Shown: positions 22,084-35,174 of the stretch, piece after piece | How positions within the stretch are numbered: position 1 is the first letter of the stretch | Layout: each line of letters begins with the position of its first letter | NCBI RefSeq assembly: GCF_032884065.1 | Contig: NC_088881.1 | Location: forward strand, 8,092,582-8,156,581 | Source: Artemia franciscana | Taxonomy: Eukaryota; Arthropoda; Branchiopoda; Anostraca; Artemiidae | Direction of reading: 5' to 3' | DNA: 64,000 bases | Notes under the pieces: model-generated | Told to the model about the DNA's origin: nothing | The model's database searches: none | Seen by the model: only the letters and a program-made list of their open reading frames with translations | Made by a program: the position numbers and the translations under genes

Positions 22084-24290
22084 GAGCCAGAAAAAAAATT
22101 TGAGGGAGGGAGGGGGGGTAAACCACCTAACCCCCTCCCGCTGGATATGGCCTTGTCCTCATTAGATATTTCAGAATCAAATTACAGAATTATGAAGGCA
22201 TTTATGAGTATCAAATTATGAATCAATTACGAATAAATTATGAATGCATTTAAAAATGACCTTTGACTATATTCATCTGAATTTCCGACATTAGAAACCA
22301 GGTTTCGAATTGAGATGCTTGACTTTCTAGTAAGACAAAAACCAACTATTAAATAAGATGATTATAAAATTAAATAGTTTTTTATAAAATTTTGATATCC
22401 TTAGGTGAAATCGGGGTCTCTAAAAACTGTCATAAGAATTTGAGATGCTAGGAATTACACCCTAGCTGTCAAGACACCAACGCAGGGGGTCCTCTAAGAT
22501 TTTATGGAAGTGCTGAGACACCGACATGGGGTCTTGCAAAATTTTGAGATATCTCTTATACTGACAACAAGTGTCCACCAAGACTTGGTGAGAAATGCTG
22601 GGACACTGGCCCACGAAGTGGGCCTGGAGGCCCAGGCCTTCCTCAAAATTCGCATTTTTTCCCAAATTATATTGACCTGATTAAAGGACGTATCTATAAT
22701 TTTTGTTGGGGGGCAGTTTACATAGAAAAACTTTACGAAATGCCTAAAAAAATCTGTTTATATATATTTTTGTTACTCTTTTACGAGCCAGAAAAAGATT
22801 TTGAGGGAGGGAGGGGGGTAAACCACCTAACCCCCTCCCGCTGGATATGGCCTTGTCCTCATTAGATATTTCAGAATCAAATTACAGAATTATGAAGGCA
22901 TTTATGAGTATCAAATTATGAATCAATTATGAATAAATTATGAATGCATTTAAAAATGACCTTTGACTATATTCATCTGAATTCCCGACATTAGAAACCA
23001 GGTTTCAAATTAAGATGCTTGACTTTCTAGTAAGACAAAAACCAACTATTAAATAAGATGATTATAAAATTAAATAGTTTTTTATAAAATTTTGATATCC
23101 TTAGGTGAAATCGGGGTCTCTAAAAACTGTCATAAGAATTTGAGATGCTAGGAATTACACCCTAGCTGTCAAGACACCAACGCAGGGGGTCCTCTAAGAT
23201 TTTATGGAAGTGCTGAGACACCGACATGGGGTCTTGCAAAATTTTGAGATATCTCTTATACTGACAACAAGTGTCCACCAAGACTTGGTGAGAAATGCTG
23301 AGACACTGGCACAGGGAGTGAGCCTCGAGGCCCAGGCCTTCCTTAAAATCTGCATTTTTTCCCCAAATTATATTGACCTGATTAAAGGACGTATCTATAA
23401 TTTTTGTTGGGGGGCGGTTTACATAGAAAAACTTTACGAAATGCCTAAAAAGATCTGTTTATATATATTTTTGTTACTCTTTTACGAGCCAGAAAAAGAT
23501 TTTGAGGGAGGGAGGGGGGTAAACCACCTAACCCCCTCCCGCTGGATATGGCCTTGTCCTCATTAGATATTTCAGAATCAAATTACAGAATTATGAAGGC
23601 ATTTATGAGTATCAAATTATGAATAAATTATGAATCAAATTATGAATGCATTTAAAAATGACCTTTGACTATATTCATCTGAATTCCCGACATTAGAAAC
23701 CAGGTTTCAAATTAAGATGCTTGACTTTCTAGTAAGACAAAAACAACTTTTAAATAAGATGATAATAAAATTAAATTGTTTTTTATAAAATTTTGATATC
23801 CTTAGGTGAAATCGGGGTCTCTAAAAACTGTCATAAGAATTTGAGATGCTAGGAATTACACCCTAGCTGTCAAGACACCAACGCAGGGGGTCCTCTAAGA
23901 TTTTATGGAAGTGCTGAGACACCGACATGGGGTCTTGCAAAATTTTGAGATATCTCTTATACTGACAACAAGTGTCCACCAAGACTTGGTGAGAAATGCT
24001 GGGACACTGGCCCACGAAGTGGGCCTGGAGGCCCAGGCCTTCCTCAAAATTCGCATTTTTTCCCAAATTATATTGACCTGATTAAAGGACGTATCTATAA
24101 TTTTTGTTGGGGGGCGGTTTACATAGAAAAACTTTACGAAATGCCTAAAAAAATCTGTTTATATATATTTTTGTTACTCTTTTACGAGCCGGGCAAAAAT
24201 TTTGAGGGGGGGCTTAAACTACGTAGCCCCCTCCCGCTGGATACGGCCTTGTCCTCATTAGATGTTTCAGAACCAAATTTCTTTCTTCTT
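21984..24290. repeat. Tandem array, three units of about 701 bp plus a partial fourth
   Basis: Units begin at the GACGTATCTAKAATTTT motif at 21984, 22687, 23388 and 24088 (spacings 703, 701, 700). Copies are near identical. Each carries a G-rich run, ACTTTACGAAATGCCTAAAA, CTGGATATGGCCTTGTCCTC and a segment with GGAAGTGCTGAGACACCGAC. The identical 67-codon minus-strand frames at 22462-22665 and 23863-24066 follow from the repeat and are not supported as genes. Confidence 0.92.
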
Positions 24291-24298
24291 GTAAATTT

Positions 24299-24332
24299 AC
24301 TCCTCATCATAAGAATAGTTATACTCTAAAAA
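24299..24332 (-). repeat. Third, diverged trace of the exon 5 acceptor region
   Basis: TCCTCATCATAAGAATAGTT followed by ATACTCTAAAA resembles the plus-strand sequence at the real boundary (CCTCATCATCACGAGAATAG, then TTATACCTAAAA). It sits at the far end of the 701-bp array, so the array appears to have grown between two copies of the boundary. Confidence 0.5.
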
Positions 24333-24655
24333 AAAGAAAAAAAGAGGAAGTTAAATCTAAGGAGCAAATGGAAATCCTACGTTTAAGAGAATAAACCTTC
24401 AACTATGGCCCGGATTTTGAAATCAACTCCATGTATCAGCACGTCAATACTTCTCACAAATCTTATCGAGGATTTTATGCCTCTTTCATAGCCATGTCTT
24501 AACCTCGATTATGCCAAACAGAAGAAATTAATGTTAGATCCAACTCGTTTATTTGCTCATTGATGGCTATTTAAATAAATCACTACAAGAGTTCAGTATT
24601 TATTCATTTTTGTATATCGGGTTCCAAAGTCGAAACACATTCCCTTAAAAAGGCA
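24333..24655. other. Stretch without a gene
   Basis: AT-rich intron sequence. Nothing recognised. Confidence 0.35.
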
Positions 24656-25292
24656 TTGACTTATATGTACCATAATGGTTGTATTCAGATTTCTATTTGC
24701 TATCAAAAGTATTAGCAATCACATTGGAAAAATGTAAAAAAGGGTGAACCCTAAAAAGTTAGTAAAGTTACAACAGACTTAAATATACGATAATCCTTAC
24801 ATTCAGATTCGTATTTACTATCAAAAGTTTTTGAAATCACATTGGATGTACTCTAGTTATATTTTTGTCAAATTGTTTATCAGTTACAAAAAGAAGTTAG
24901 TAAAAAAAAGTTGAACCCAAAAAAGTTAGTAAAGGCAATAACAGGCTTAACTGTACCACAATGCTTGTATTAAGAACTGTATTTGTTATCAAAAGTATGT
25001 GAAATCAAATTGATGTGCTCTAATTATAGTTTTGTCAAATTGTTTGTCAGTTATAAAAAAAGTTAGTAAAAAAAAAGAAAAGAAAAGTTGAACCCAAAAA
25101 AGTGAGCAAAAGTTACAAAAGACTTAAATGTACCATAATGCTTGTATTCAGATTTGTATTTACTATCAACAGTATGTGAAATCCCATTGGATGTACTTTA
25201 ATTATATTTTTATCAAATTGTTCGTCACTTGCAAAAAAAGTTAGTGAAAAAAAAAGTTGCATCCAACAAAGTTATTAAAAGTTACAACAGAC
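24656..25292. repeat. Diverged tandem array, four units of about 172 bp
   Basis: Unit starts near 24658, 24776, 24945 and 25120 share GACTTAAATGTACCATAATG, TATCAAAAGTATGTGAAATC, GTCAAATTGTTTGTCAGTTA and AAAGTTGAACCCAAAAAAGT. The first unit carries an internal deletion. Substitutions between units mark it as old. Confidence 0.8.
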
Positions 25293-26764
25293 GGCAAAAT
25301 TGATTACCGACCATTTTCAAGAATCCATCTGACACTCAAGTCCTGATTATTTTAAATATAAAAATAATAATATTAATTATACGAGAACCAGTCTAACTCT
25401 ATTGCAAATATTATATATAATGTGAGAAGTTGCAAAATGAAACATGGTATTCAGATATTTTTTAACTTATAAAAAACGTATGCACAATGCAAGACAGTGT
25501 AAATAAAGCAAGATAAATATAATGAAACAATAAAATATATTATAAATATAATGAAAATATATTTATATTTATAATTTTCATTATAAATATAATGAAATGA
25601 TAAATATAATGAAACAATAAAAAACAAATTAATTTGATAAATTATAGAATTTTTTTTATTGGCAACACTGTATCAAAAAGGCTTTAGATCTGCAAAAACA
25701 GCAATACATTAAAATATCTTTGGATTGGATGTTTTTAGTAATTTCAACACGGATAGCAATTGTGGGCCATATGTGCCCTTACCTCCAATATTTTACGGTT
25801 GGAAAACACAAACAAATAATACAACGCAGTGCCAAAATAAGCAAAAACAATAACTGAAACTATAGATTCTAATTTGTCAATTAACTAAATAAACGAGAGT
25901 AAAAAAGATAATAATAAGAAGCTAAAATTTATAAATGATAATAACTAGTAAATTAACTAATACAAACTTTAGCCTTCTAAATAACGAGGTTAAAATCAAA
26001 TTACGAGCCAAAATTAGAATGACGGCCACAGAGTACTATTAGTGTACTAGCCGATTACCATTATTACCCTTGGCTCACACTGATGGGTTTTTGCGCATCC
26101 GTTTTTTGCTGCAGGTTTATGCGCAAGAAACAGTTGCGTTGAAATAGCTCTACTGAGCCGTTGAAAATCGCACCCGATATTCTGGACTGAAAACTTTTCA
26201 GAACCATAAATTGCAAATAACTGAGAAACTAATCATGTTTATCAGAAGTTATCCATAAATATATAAAAATGAGACCATGTTCTTTTAATCCAAAATTTTG
26301 ATCGTCAAGGCCAGGGAGGACATTTTCAGAGAAAGGAACAAAGAAGATAAAAATTACATTATTAATAAAGCACAGCTAGCCTAGGCTAATACCAGGCTAG
26401 CCCTTTGTATCTTTTCTTTACCTTCCAAAACTTGATTCAGCCTATTTCTCTGCCTATACTGTTATTTGCCTATACTCCGTTGATTTTTAAATTAAACTCG
26501 AATAGTCGTGGTCATCAAGTCATGGCTAATTGTAGAAAAAGCCAAGAGAGATAGTCCGATTGAGTGAGAGGCAATTCTGGCATTAACCCCCATCATTAGA
26601 AGTGTGAACCAAGGGCTACTTGGGAATCCTTACAATGGTTTCTTATATATTTTCGATATCAAGTCTCTATTTTTTTTGCGAATTTGGGTAAAATTCAGTT
26701 TCGGAGTCAACAAAATTTTCTTCACAAATCTAACAAATGAATTGTAAAGACTTCAATGAATTGT
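25293..26764. other. AT-rich stretch, no gene recognised
   Basis: A palindromic stretch of ATTATAAATATAATGAAA-type sequence lies at about 25540-25615. No coding or RNA gene seen. Confidence 0.4.
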
Positions 26765-27621
26765 AACAAATGAATTGTCAAGAGAAATATCCAGCATTGC
26801 TCAACAATCTTCACAGTGGTGCATAATGGTAACATATCTCATAATAAATGAATTGTCAAGAGAAATATCCAGCATTGCTCAACAATCTTCATAGTGGTGC
26901 ATAATGGTAACATATCTCATAACAAATGAATTGTCAAGAGAAATATCCAGCATTGCTCAACAATCTTCATAGTGGTGCATAATGGTAACATATCTCATAA
27001 CAAATGAATTGTCAAGAGAAATATCCATCATTGCTCAACAATCTTCATAGTGGTGCATAATGGTAACATATCTCATAACAAATGAATTGTCAAGAGAAAT
27101 ATCCAGCATTGCTCAACAATCTTCATAGTGGTGCATAATGGTAACATATCTCATAACAAATGAATTGTCAAGAGAAATATCCATCATTGCTCAACAATCT
27201 TCATAGTGGTGCATAATGGTAACATATCTCATAACAAATGAATTGTCAAGAGAAATATCCATCATTGCTCAACAATCTTCATAGTGGTGCATAATGGTAA
27301 CATATCTCATAACAAATGAATTGTCAAGAGAAATATCCAGCATTGCTCAACAATCTTCATAGTGGTGCATAATGGTAACATATCTCATAACAAATGAATT
27401 GTCAAGAGAAATATCCATCATTGCTCAACAATCTTCATAGTGGTGCATAATGGTAACATATCTCATAACAAATGAATTGTCAAGAGAAATATCCATCATT
27501 GCTCAACAATCTTCATAGTGGTGCATAATGGTAACATATCTCATAACAAATGAATTGTCAAGAGAAATATCCAGCATTGCTCAACAATCTTCATAGTGGT
27601 GCATAATGGTAACATATCTCT
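26765..27621 (+). repeat. Tandem array, 11 copies of a 78-bp unit
   Basis: The unit begins AACAAATGAATTGTCAAGAG. Starts run from 26765 to 27545 at exactly 78 bp. Copies differ mainly at one site (CCAGCATT or CCATCATT). The order along the array is G G G T G T T G T T G. All frames are closed within a unit, so it is not a coding repeat. Confidence 0.95.
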
Positions 27622-30600
27622 AATTTAGTCTTGATAATAGTAAATTTGTATCCATAATCATAATTTATTGAACCACGGGAATCAAAGGAGAAACCTTTAC
27701 TAAGCATTGGGGTAGTAAGGAACAAACTCGCTTTAGAAAGTAGAAAAAAATTACATTATATTTAGAAAAAAACAATTAAAATCTAAACAGTGAAGTGAAA
27801 TGTAACCCCCCTTTACTTAACTGCTCACAGGGTAGGATTTAATGTAACCCCCCTCCAAGAAGCTATTTATTTTCGGCGTCACATTTCTAATATTTTAGGA
27901 CGGTTTGAAACCACTCGATTAACCTCGAAGAACAAGCTCGTTTTTTTTTTAAAATTAATTTCCAAACTTAACCCAGACAAAAATAATATTCTATTGTGGT
28001 TGACTTAGCCGCTTTGACGCTGTTCTTACGACCTCAATTAACCTTTAGAATATGAGCAAGCTGCTAGTTGAAAAATTCCCAAAGATATTGGAGAATCGGG
28101 ATAAACCAACCAGATAGGCGCCTGGATTAACGAAAAGAGGTCAGACGAAAATCAATCCTTTGTTAATTATGGCTGTGTTACAGTAAATAACAAAATGAAG
28201 CCTCAATCTAATGTGTATTAAAATGAGCAATTAAACTGCTCTCTATGATATTCCTCTGGCAGCAGAAAAAAGAGGACACATCAGTGCCACCTATGCAAAA
28301 AAGTGATTTTCCTTGTTGTTCATGCCAGAGAATTTTAATTCTCCTGAAAAGGGTTTTCGGCCGAGGGAATTCCAAGGGGTACTTCTCGTTCCGATCTGAT
28401 CCCATTTTTAGGAGGGTTTAAGCTGTTCCTCGAAATTAGTTTAAATTTATTTTTATGTTTTACTATATAAAGACTCATTTAGATAATAGTTACAATTTCT
28501 GAATAAGCCAGAAATGGCAATATTTCCTCGCTTGCAAGTCTTTTTTTAAACGCATTTTTAATTTTTGGGTCCTAATTACCGTGGTTTGTACTTTACTACG
28601 TGGTAGCTACCACTGCCACCATGGTAGACACTAATCTTCGAGAAATCTTGTGTGTATGCAGTGTAGTTTCTGACATACTTGCTATATGTTTGTGTTTTAC
28701 TAATTTGAATTGAAACATACTGGAATGTAATATTGAAAAAAAAAAAAAAAAAACTGAAATTGAAATCAAATGATCAAACTGAAAATCCCTATAATCCAAT
28801 TTTGATTGCTTCAAAAATAATGGTTATAATGAGTGATTGAAATGTATTCGTTAATAAGAGAAGTATAGTCGTTAAAGTGACCAATTTTAGTAACTCCTTA
28901 CTTTCATGTCCCCGTGGTTAAGGGTAATGTGCAAAGTCACCTTTAACATAAATAATTGAAAACAATCCCTGAGATTCTAATTACTACCCCTACTTCTCGC
29001 CCAAAACCCCAAATCCTTTCTTGACCTTCAGCCACAGAGGTTTAGACGTGCTACAAACTCCTTGAACGATGCGTAGCATATATAATCTCCTCCCCTGAGC
29101 AACAAACATTTCTCCGCACCCACGTTTTAGCAATCAAAACGTAGATGGTTACAGATAACAATATAACTGGCAAAGTAGCATATAGCATAAATAATTAAAA
29201 ATAAAGGCCGGACTTCCCCTACCAACAAACCCCGCCCCTTTCCCTTTTTACCGTCACCAAGAGAGATTATATGCGCTTTAAGCGCTATAAACAAAACGCA
29301 ATATACTACTAGGCTACCGTAACACGAATTTTGCATTACAAAAATAAACGTTTATGTAGATGCACACAAAACTAGAGTTTAATTTAACCAAATATTTTGT
29401 TTAAACAAAAGCTATTGAAGCAGGAAAAACTTTGAAAACTGAAATACAAGATTTCATTATTTGGATTTTTTTATCTAATGAGAAGGTACTATTATAAAAG
29501 CTTTACTAGATCAAACTAAAACTTTTAAAGCTCTAACAAAACAATAATTATTAGATGGGTTGCTATTGGTTACTCTTGTATTGTAACTGTGGCATGACAA
29601 ATGAAACTTAATAAAAGTGTACCAGAAGGATTTCGTAAATAAAGGAACATGCTATAAAAATAGCTACTTTAAGAAGTATTTATTTCAAAATCCAGAAATA
29701 AATGGGAACTATCGAATAGATATCTGTAAGGGTACCTGTACGATAGTAGCTTACGCCACTAACCGATCTAGAAAAGCTATAGGCTACTGTTATAGGATAG
29801 CACCTATTGCCTATAACTGCTTGGAGTAAATCAGGGCATTAAAACCCAATATTCTGGTATTCCCCACCTCTAGGAGTACCGCTACCAAAATCTAAGCATC
29901 ACACGCCCAAGCTGAGCCAACTGACCCCGAAAATCTTTCCTAGCCTATCCTGGTTTAAGAAAAATAACATGGTAATGTCCAGAAAAAAGCTCACACATAT
30001 ATAAGCTCTTGCCAATGGCAATATAAGGACTGATGAAAACCATGCAAAACAGAGCAAAGTAGGTACACCCTCCTTCGCGGACAAAGAGGACGAGACCGAC
30101 CAGAAAAAGACAAATGAATGAAGTCTTTGATACCCATTTCACCAAATTTAGTAACACACTAAGATAGCGTGCTTTTACTTTTACCGAAATAACTAGCAGT
30201 AGCATGGCTCACTGTTTAAGAAATGTCAGACAATATTTTACATTCAATAGGTAATTTTAAAGAGCAGCAGAGGAGGGGAAAAGGAGGGGAAAAGGGAAAA
30301 AATTTAAAAGGGGGAGAGATTTTATCTGATGCTCAAATGGGTGTCCCCATGACACCCAACAGAAATAAGGCATGAGACAGAATCAGATTTTGACTTGACT
30401 TAAGTCCCATCTGCCTTCCAAGGTCATTTTGGGGTCAAGGTCAATCTTCAAGGTCAATCTTCAAGTCAAGTCAAGGTCATCTCCTTCACCAGCTCATTAA
30501 TGTACCTCCTGTAAATGCTTCTGTCCTCGGTCAGGCGAAGGAGTTACACACAGGTTATAGGACAAAATGTTTCGTTTGTCCCCTTTGGAAAGATATGACA

Positions 30601-30871
30601 AAATGTCATAAATCTTTCAAACCTCTCAGAAAGTAAAGTAGCTAAAAGAAATTGAAAGATTTGTCTATTTTTGTATATTTATGCTTATGCTGCCGTAGGT
30701 TGTATTTGCCTTGGCTTGGTTTATTTTTGTTTTATTTTATCACTGCTCCAGCCTTTTTTTTTTTTTTTTATGACCTCCTCTTGGTTTTTACTTTCGTAGT
30801 GTAACATTGTCAGTGCTAAAGTAGGCATGTGCACTGGTTTCTCATATCTATTTATGTAATTGTTGCAAATA
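27622..30871. other. Intron sequence, no gene recognised
   Basis: AT-rich with an A-run at 28736-28752, a GTCAAGGTCAATCTTCAAG repeat near 30424-30475 and a T-run at 30755-30770. The 3' portion (30660-30870) reads like the untranslated end of a retroelement, ending in GCAAATAAA. No RT fragment was identified. Confidence 0.35.
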
Positions 30872-32051
30872 AACAAGAGCTAAGAGCTCATATGGTACTT
30901 GTGACGAGGTCGAAAGAGCCAAGAGCCAAGATCTCATATGACACGAGCTCTAGCAAAATTCTAAGAATCAATAGATTGATTTAAAAGGAAAATCAGAGGC
31001 TTAATGCCGGTCGAGATTTAAAATAAGAGCTCTGAGACATGAGGTCCTTCTAAATATCAAAATTCATTAAGATCCGATCACCCACTCGTAAGTTAAAAAT
31101 ACCTAATTTTTTGGAATTTTTCCTCTCCCTTCAGCCCCCCAGATGGTCGAATCGGGGAAAACGACTTTATCAAGTTAATTTGTGCCAGTCCCTGACAAGC
31201 CTAGCAATTTTCATCGTCCCAGCATGTCCAGAAGCACCGAACTCGCCAAAAACACTGGATACCCCCCTAACTCCCCCAAAGAGAGCGGATCCAGTCCGGT
31301 TACGTCAATCACGTATCTAAGACATTTTCTTATTCTACCCACCAAGTTTCATCCCGATCTCTCAACTCTAAGCGTTTTCCTATATTTCCAATTTCCCCCT
31401 CCAACTCCCCCCAATGTACCAGATCTAGTCGGGATTTAAAATAAGAGCTCTGAGACATGACTTCCTTCTAAATTTCGAATTTCATTAAGATCCGGTCACC
31501 CGTTCGTATGTTAAAAATACTTCAATTTTTCTAATTTTTCCGAATTAACACCCCCCCCCAACTCCCTCAAAGAGAGCGGATTCAGTCCGGTTGTGTCAAT
31601 CACGTATCGAAGACTTGTGCTTATTTTTACCCACTAAGTTTCATCCCGATCCCTCCACTCTAAGCGTTTTCCAAGATTTTAGGTTTCCCCCTCCAACCCC
31701 CCCCCCCCCCCCAAATATCACCGGATCCGGTCGGGATTTAAAATAAGAGCTCCGAGACACGATATCCTTCCAAATACCAAATTTCATTAAGATCCGATCA
31801 ACCGTTCGTAAGTTAAAAATACCTAATTTTTTCTAATTTTTCCAAATTAATCGTCCCCCCACTCCCCCCCCAGATGGTCGAATCGGGGAAATGACTATTT
31901 CTAATTTAATCTGGTCTGGTCCCTGATACGCCTGACAAATTTCATCGTCCTAGCTTATCTGGAAGTGCCTAAACTAGCAAAACCAGGACAGACAGACTGA
32001 CAAAATTTGCGATCACTATAAGTCACTTGGTAAATACCAAGTGCCAAAAAA
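30872..32051 (+). mobile_element. Hairpin-ended repeat with about 300-bp internal monomers, copy 2
   Basis: Same 5' start (AACAAGAGCTAAGAGCTCAT) and same 3' hairpin (CACTTGGT-AAAT-ACCAAGTG, then CCAAAAAAA) as copy 1. The monomer marker GGGATTTAAAATAAGAGCTC lies at about 31014, 31432 and 31733, spacings 418 and 301, so it has fewer monomers than copy 1. The Pro-rich frames at 31111-31439 follow the repeat, recur in the other copies in varied frames, and are not supported as genes. Confidence 0.78.
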
Positions 32052-32800
32052 ATTATCTATCTATCAAGCGTAACCTCCTCCTTAAGAGATTCTAATAAGA
32101 GAGAGAGAGATAAACTTAGCTGAAATTCTTTAGAAAGGATATTTAAAATTTTTATGCTTTTTCCAGGAAAACGCTGATAAGCCCAGTAAGGGTCCGGCCC
32201 TTAGGGAAAAGGCATCAGAACGTTATGAGAGGGAAGGGGGAGGGTAAAATCTCGGAGAAAGTATTGTTTTTATGACAGTTATTCCCCTTTATTTTCCAAA
32301 GAGCCTTTTGAGAAATTTTTAAGGGCGATTGTGAAATATTGCACCCCCATGTGCAGGTTACTGCACAAAATCTGTCCATTTATGTTAAATAAATAAACAA
32401 ATAAATAAAAAAGTGGTCATCCTTTCAGCACATGCCTTTGATTCAAGTCCTATGTCTATAAGCCTGGGAATGGTCTTAAGGGTTCATTAGCCATTGTGAC
32501 TCCAAATCTACACTGGAAGTACTCCTCCCTCCCTTTCTTATAAAGTAGGAGAACAAGCAAGAGTGAACTTCTTCGTGTAGTACATGAACGTTTAAAAGAC
32601 CTTAGTTCAAGGTGAGGACGAGAGCAGACTCTTCCGACTCCTATATAAGTGGTTGATTATATAATAAGGTAGTGAAACAAGTAAAAAACGTGTAAATCGG
32701 GACATTTCAGAAGGAGAAAATTCCAGATTCGCCTTCCTTACTTAGCAGCCATAAGTAATACGAAAGTATTGCAGTCAATATAATAGAATATTTAGAGCAT
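32052..32800. other. Stretch without a gene
   Basis: Contains an AAATAAATAAACAAATAAATA run at about 32385-32410. Nothing else recognised. Confidence 0.35.
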
Positions 32801-33180
32801 TATGGCCTAAAACAAATTTTTACTAAATAAAAATGCTCCCCAACATAGCTCTCACCAGGAAGGATCGAATAGGCTGGAACGAGACCCTCTCTCCCCACAC
32901 AATAATATAGAGCAGGGACAAAGCCCCCTTAACCTTTGTAGGCTGGGAGGTTCTATAAAATATCCCACCCTATACTTAAACATAATATTTGTATCTCTGT
33001 TTGAAACCACCTTCAATATTTTAGCCGATTTTTAAAATAAAGATGTTCTGATCATCACGGCCCGAAACAGCTTTTTATGAAAAATTACTCCCCTGCAAAG
33101 CTCCCACCAGGAGGGATGGAATAGGCTGTTACGAGAACCTCTGCCCCGTCCTATTGAGGTCAAACATATATGTCTGTACC
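32800..33180. repeat. Diverged tandem duplication, about 248-bp period
   Basis: GCTCTCACCAGGAAGGATCG followed by AATAGGCTGGAACGAGACCC near 32850 recurs as GCTCCCACCAGGAGGGATGG, then AATAGGCTGTTACGAGAACC, near 33100. Both copies are preceded by TTTTTA...AAAAAT and followed by cysteine-rich C/T sequence. Confidence 0.6.
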
Positions 33181-34590
33181 TATTTTTAAATACTTCAATA
33201 TGTTTGCCCAGTGTGTGGAGATGGGGTGGATGATTTGATTTATTTGTGGGGTTCTCAAAAACTCAACGTCGTATATATGGGGATGATAGACCGGGAAAAT
33301 TTTATAACTATAAATTCAGCAACATTCCGTTTAAAATTAGAAGAGGAAGAAAATTGTACCAGCTTAACTAAGAATTATAAATTTAGCAACATTTTGTTTA
33401 CAATTAGAAGAAGATTTTACTAACCCTATTAAAAATTCAACATGAATTTAAGAAGGCTTAAGAACTCAAGACTTTGAATGAACTTAGTTAATGAACCTTT
33501 TAAGCCAATGGACCAGTAAGATTCAGTGATCCGGAAGTTATTACATTTACTTCTGTGTAAATATAGTTTGTATTAATTATAATACTTTAGTATTTCTGTT
33601 GATGATGAAGAACTGTGTTTTCGAAATACTCAGAACTTTTGAATTTGTTGTGCACTGTCTAATAAAGGACTTATCCATATTGAAACTCTTATTCGTTTCG
33701 TCACAGGAAGGAAGTAAAAAAAAAAATGAGGTCTGTGAAAAAAAAACAAATCAACATGGATTGTAAGTCTGCCACTATAACAAATAATCAGGATTAAGAG
33801 ATCATAATTTAGATTGTGAATTCTATCGTTTCAAATATTCTCAGGAGATGAGCAAGAAATAGAAAGAGCTAAAAGTAAAGGTCATGCGACTAGAAAAATG
33901 TATCCATCGTTGATCTTTATTGAATACATCATTATATTCATATTATTGCATTTATATATATAGTTATTTACATTCATATACATTATTATATTAATATTCA
34001 AAACATTATTGTATTATCATATTGTTATTCAAAATAGTATTATATTTATATATTACATCTTTATTGTTTTTAGTCAAGGGTTATTCTAATTTTAATGATT
34101 TTCATTTGCAATGATACATAATTTGAGAATGTATGGGAATAAAGCGCATCAGCACGATCTTCCTATTTTTATTCTTTGTTTAATTAGGATGTTTAATTTC
34201 AATTTTTATTTTCATGTTCATTTCATTTCATTACAATTTAATTTCATTTAATTTACAATTTAATTTCATTTAATTTTAATTAAGGATTCAAATTTAATTT
34301 AAATTTAATTAGTTTAATTTTCTTTATTAGGATGGTTAACGCAAAGCCGTACTATAGTAATAATGGCACAAAAAAATAGTGATTTTTGACTGATTTAAAT
34401 TTTTTTATGTTCCGCAGTTTAAAATACAATAGCTTTTTTTAAAACATTTTTTATAAGCTTCTTTTGTTCCGCTGATATTCTTAACGTTATTTCAAGAATC
34501 TGTTTTATAAGTAGGAGATCTAATCATTTAATGATTCAATCCTATTTGTCAATTCTGATTCCCAATACTAGACAAATTGATGCGACTTAC
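33181..34590. other. AT-rich intron 4 start, no gene recognised
   Basis: Strongly AT-rich microsatellite-like stretches (ATTTAATTTC, TATTATATTC) at 33940-34320. No other feature. Confidence 0.4.
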
Positions 34591-34798
34591 TTTCCAATAA
34601 CCTGAGCAGCATTGGCCCACTGTTCAAAAGCTTTCTTGTACATCTTTCTGCGATAGTAGTGACCAGCTAAGTAGATGTAAGGATAAACGTGCAAGTCATC
34701 ATACATTTTAGAGGCAACACTGATTCCTTCTTTGTACAGTGTTTCACAAGATGGACGGCCTGGTGTAGGAGAGGACTCTTCGAGGTCGGCCAAGTTCC
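34591..34798 (-). CDS. MEN1: Menin exon 4
   Basis: Acceptor TATTTTAACAG, then GGAACTTGGCC, completing the Gly codon from exon 3. Encodes NLADLEESSPTPGRPSCETL, YKEGISVASKMYDDLHVYPY, IYLAGHYYRRKMYKKAFEQW and ANAAQVIGK. Donor AA|GTAAGT at 34590-34585. It matches human [20 protein letters not shown] and YPYMYLAGYH. The ATG at 34793 is internal; the frame is entered by splicing. The Tyr-rich YPYIYLAG helix belongs to the central TPR-like pocket that binds MLL in human menin. Confidence 0.95.
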
Positions 34799-34838
34799 CT
34801 GTTAAAATAATGCAACAAATAAGGCCAAATACAAAAAT

Positions 34839-35170
<332 letters not shown>

Positions 35171-35174
<4 letters not shown>

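Noticed and set aside
22462-22665. 67-codon frame identical to one at 23863-24066
   Set aside because: The identity is due to the 701-bp tandem units. The middle unit breaks the frame, and there is no domain.
34591-34793. ATG at 34793 as a separate small gene start
   Set aside because: It is an internal Met? In the spliced reading the codon upstream is Leu from the same exon and the frame is entered by splicing, so it is not a start.
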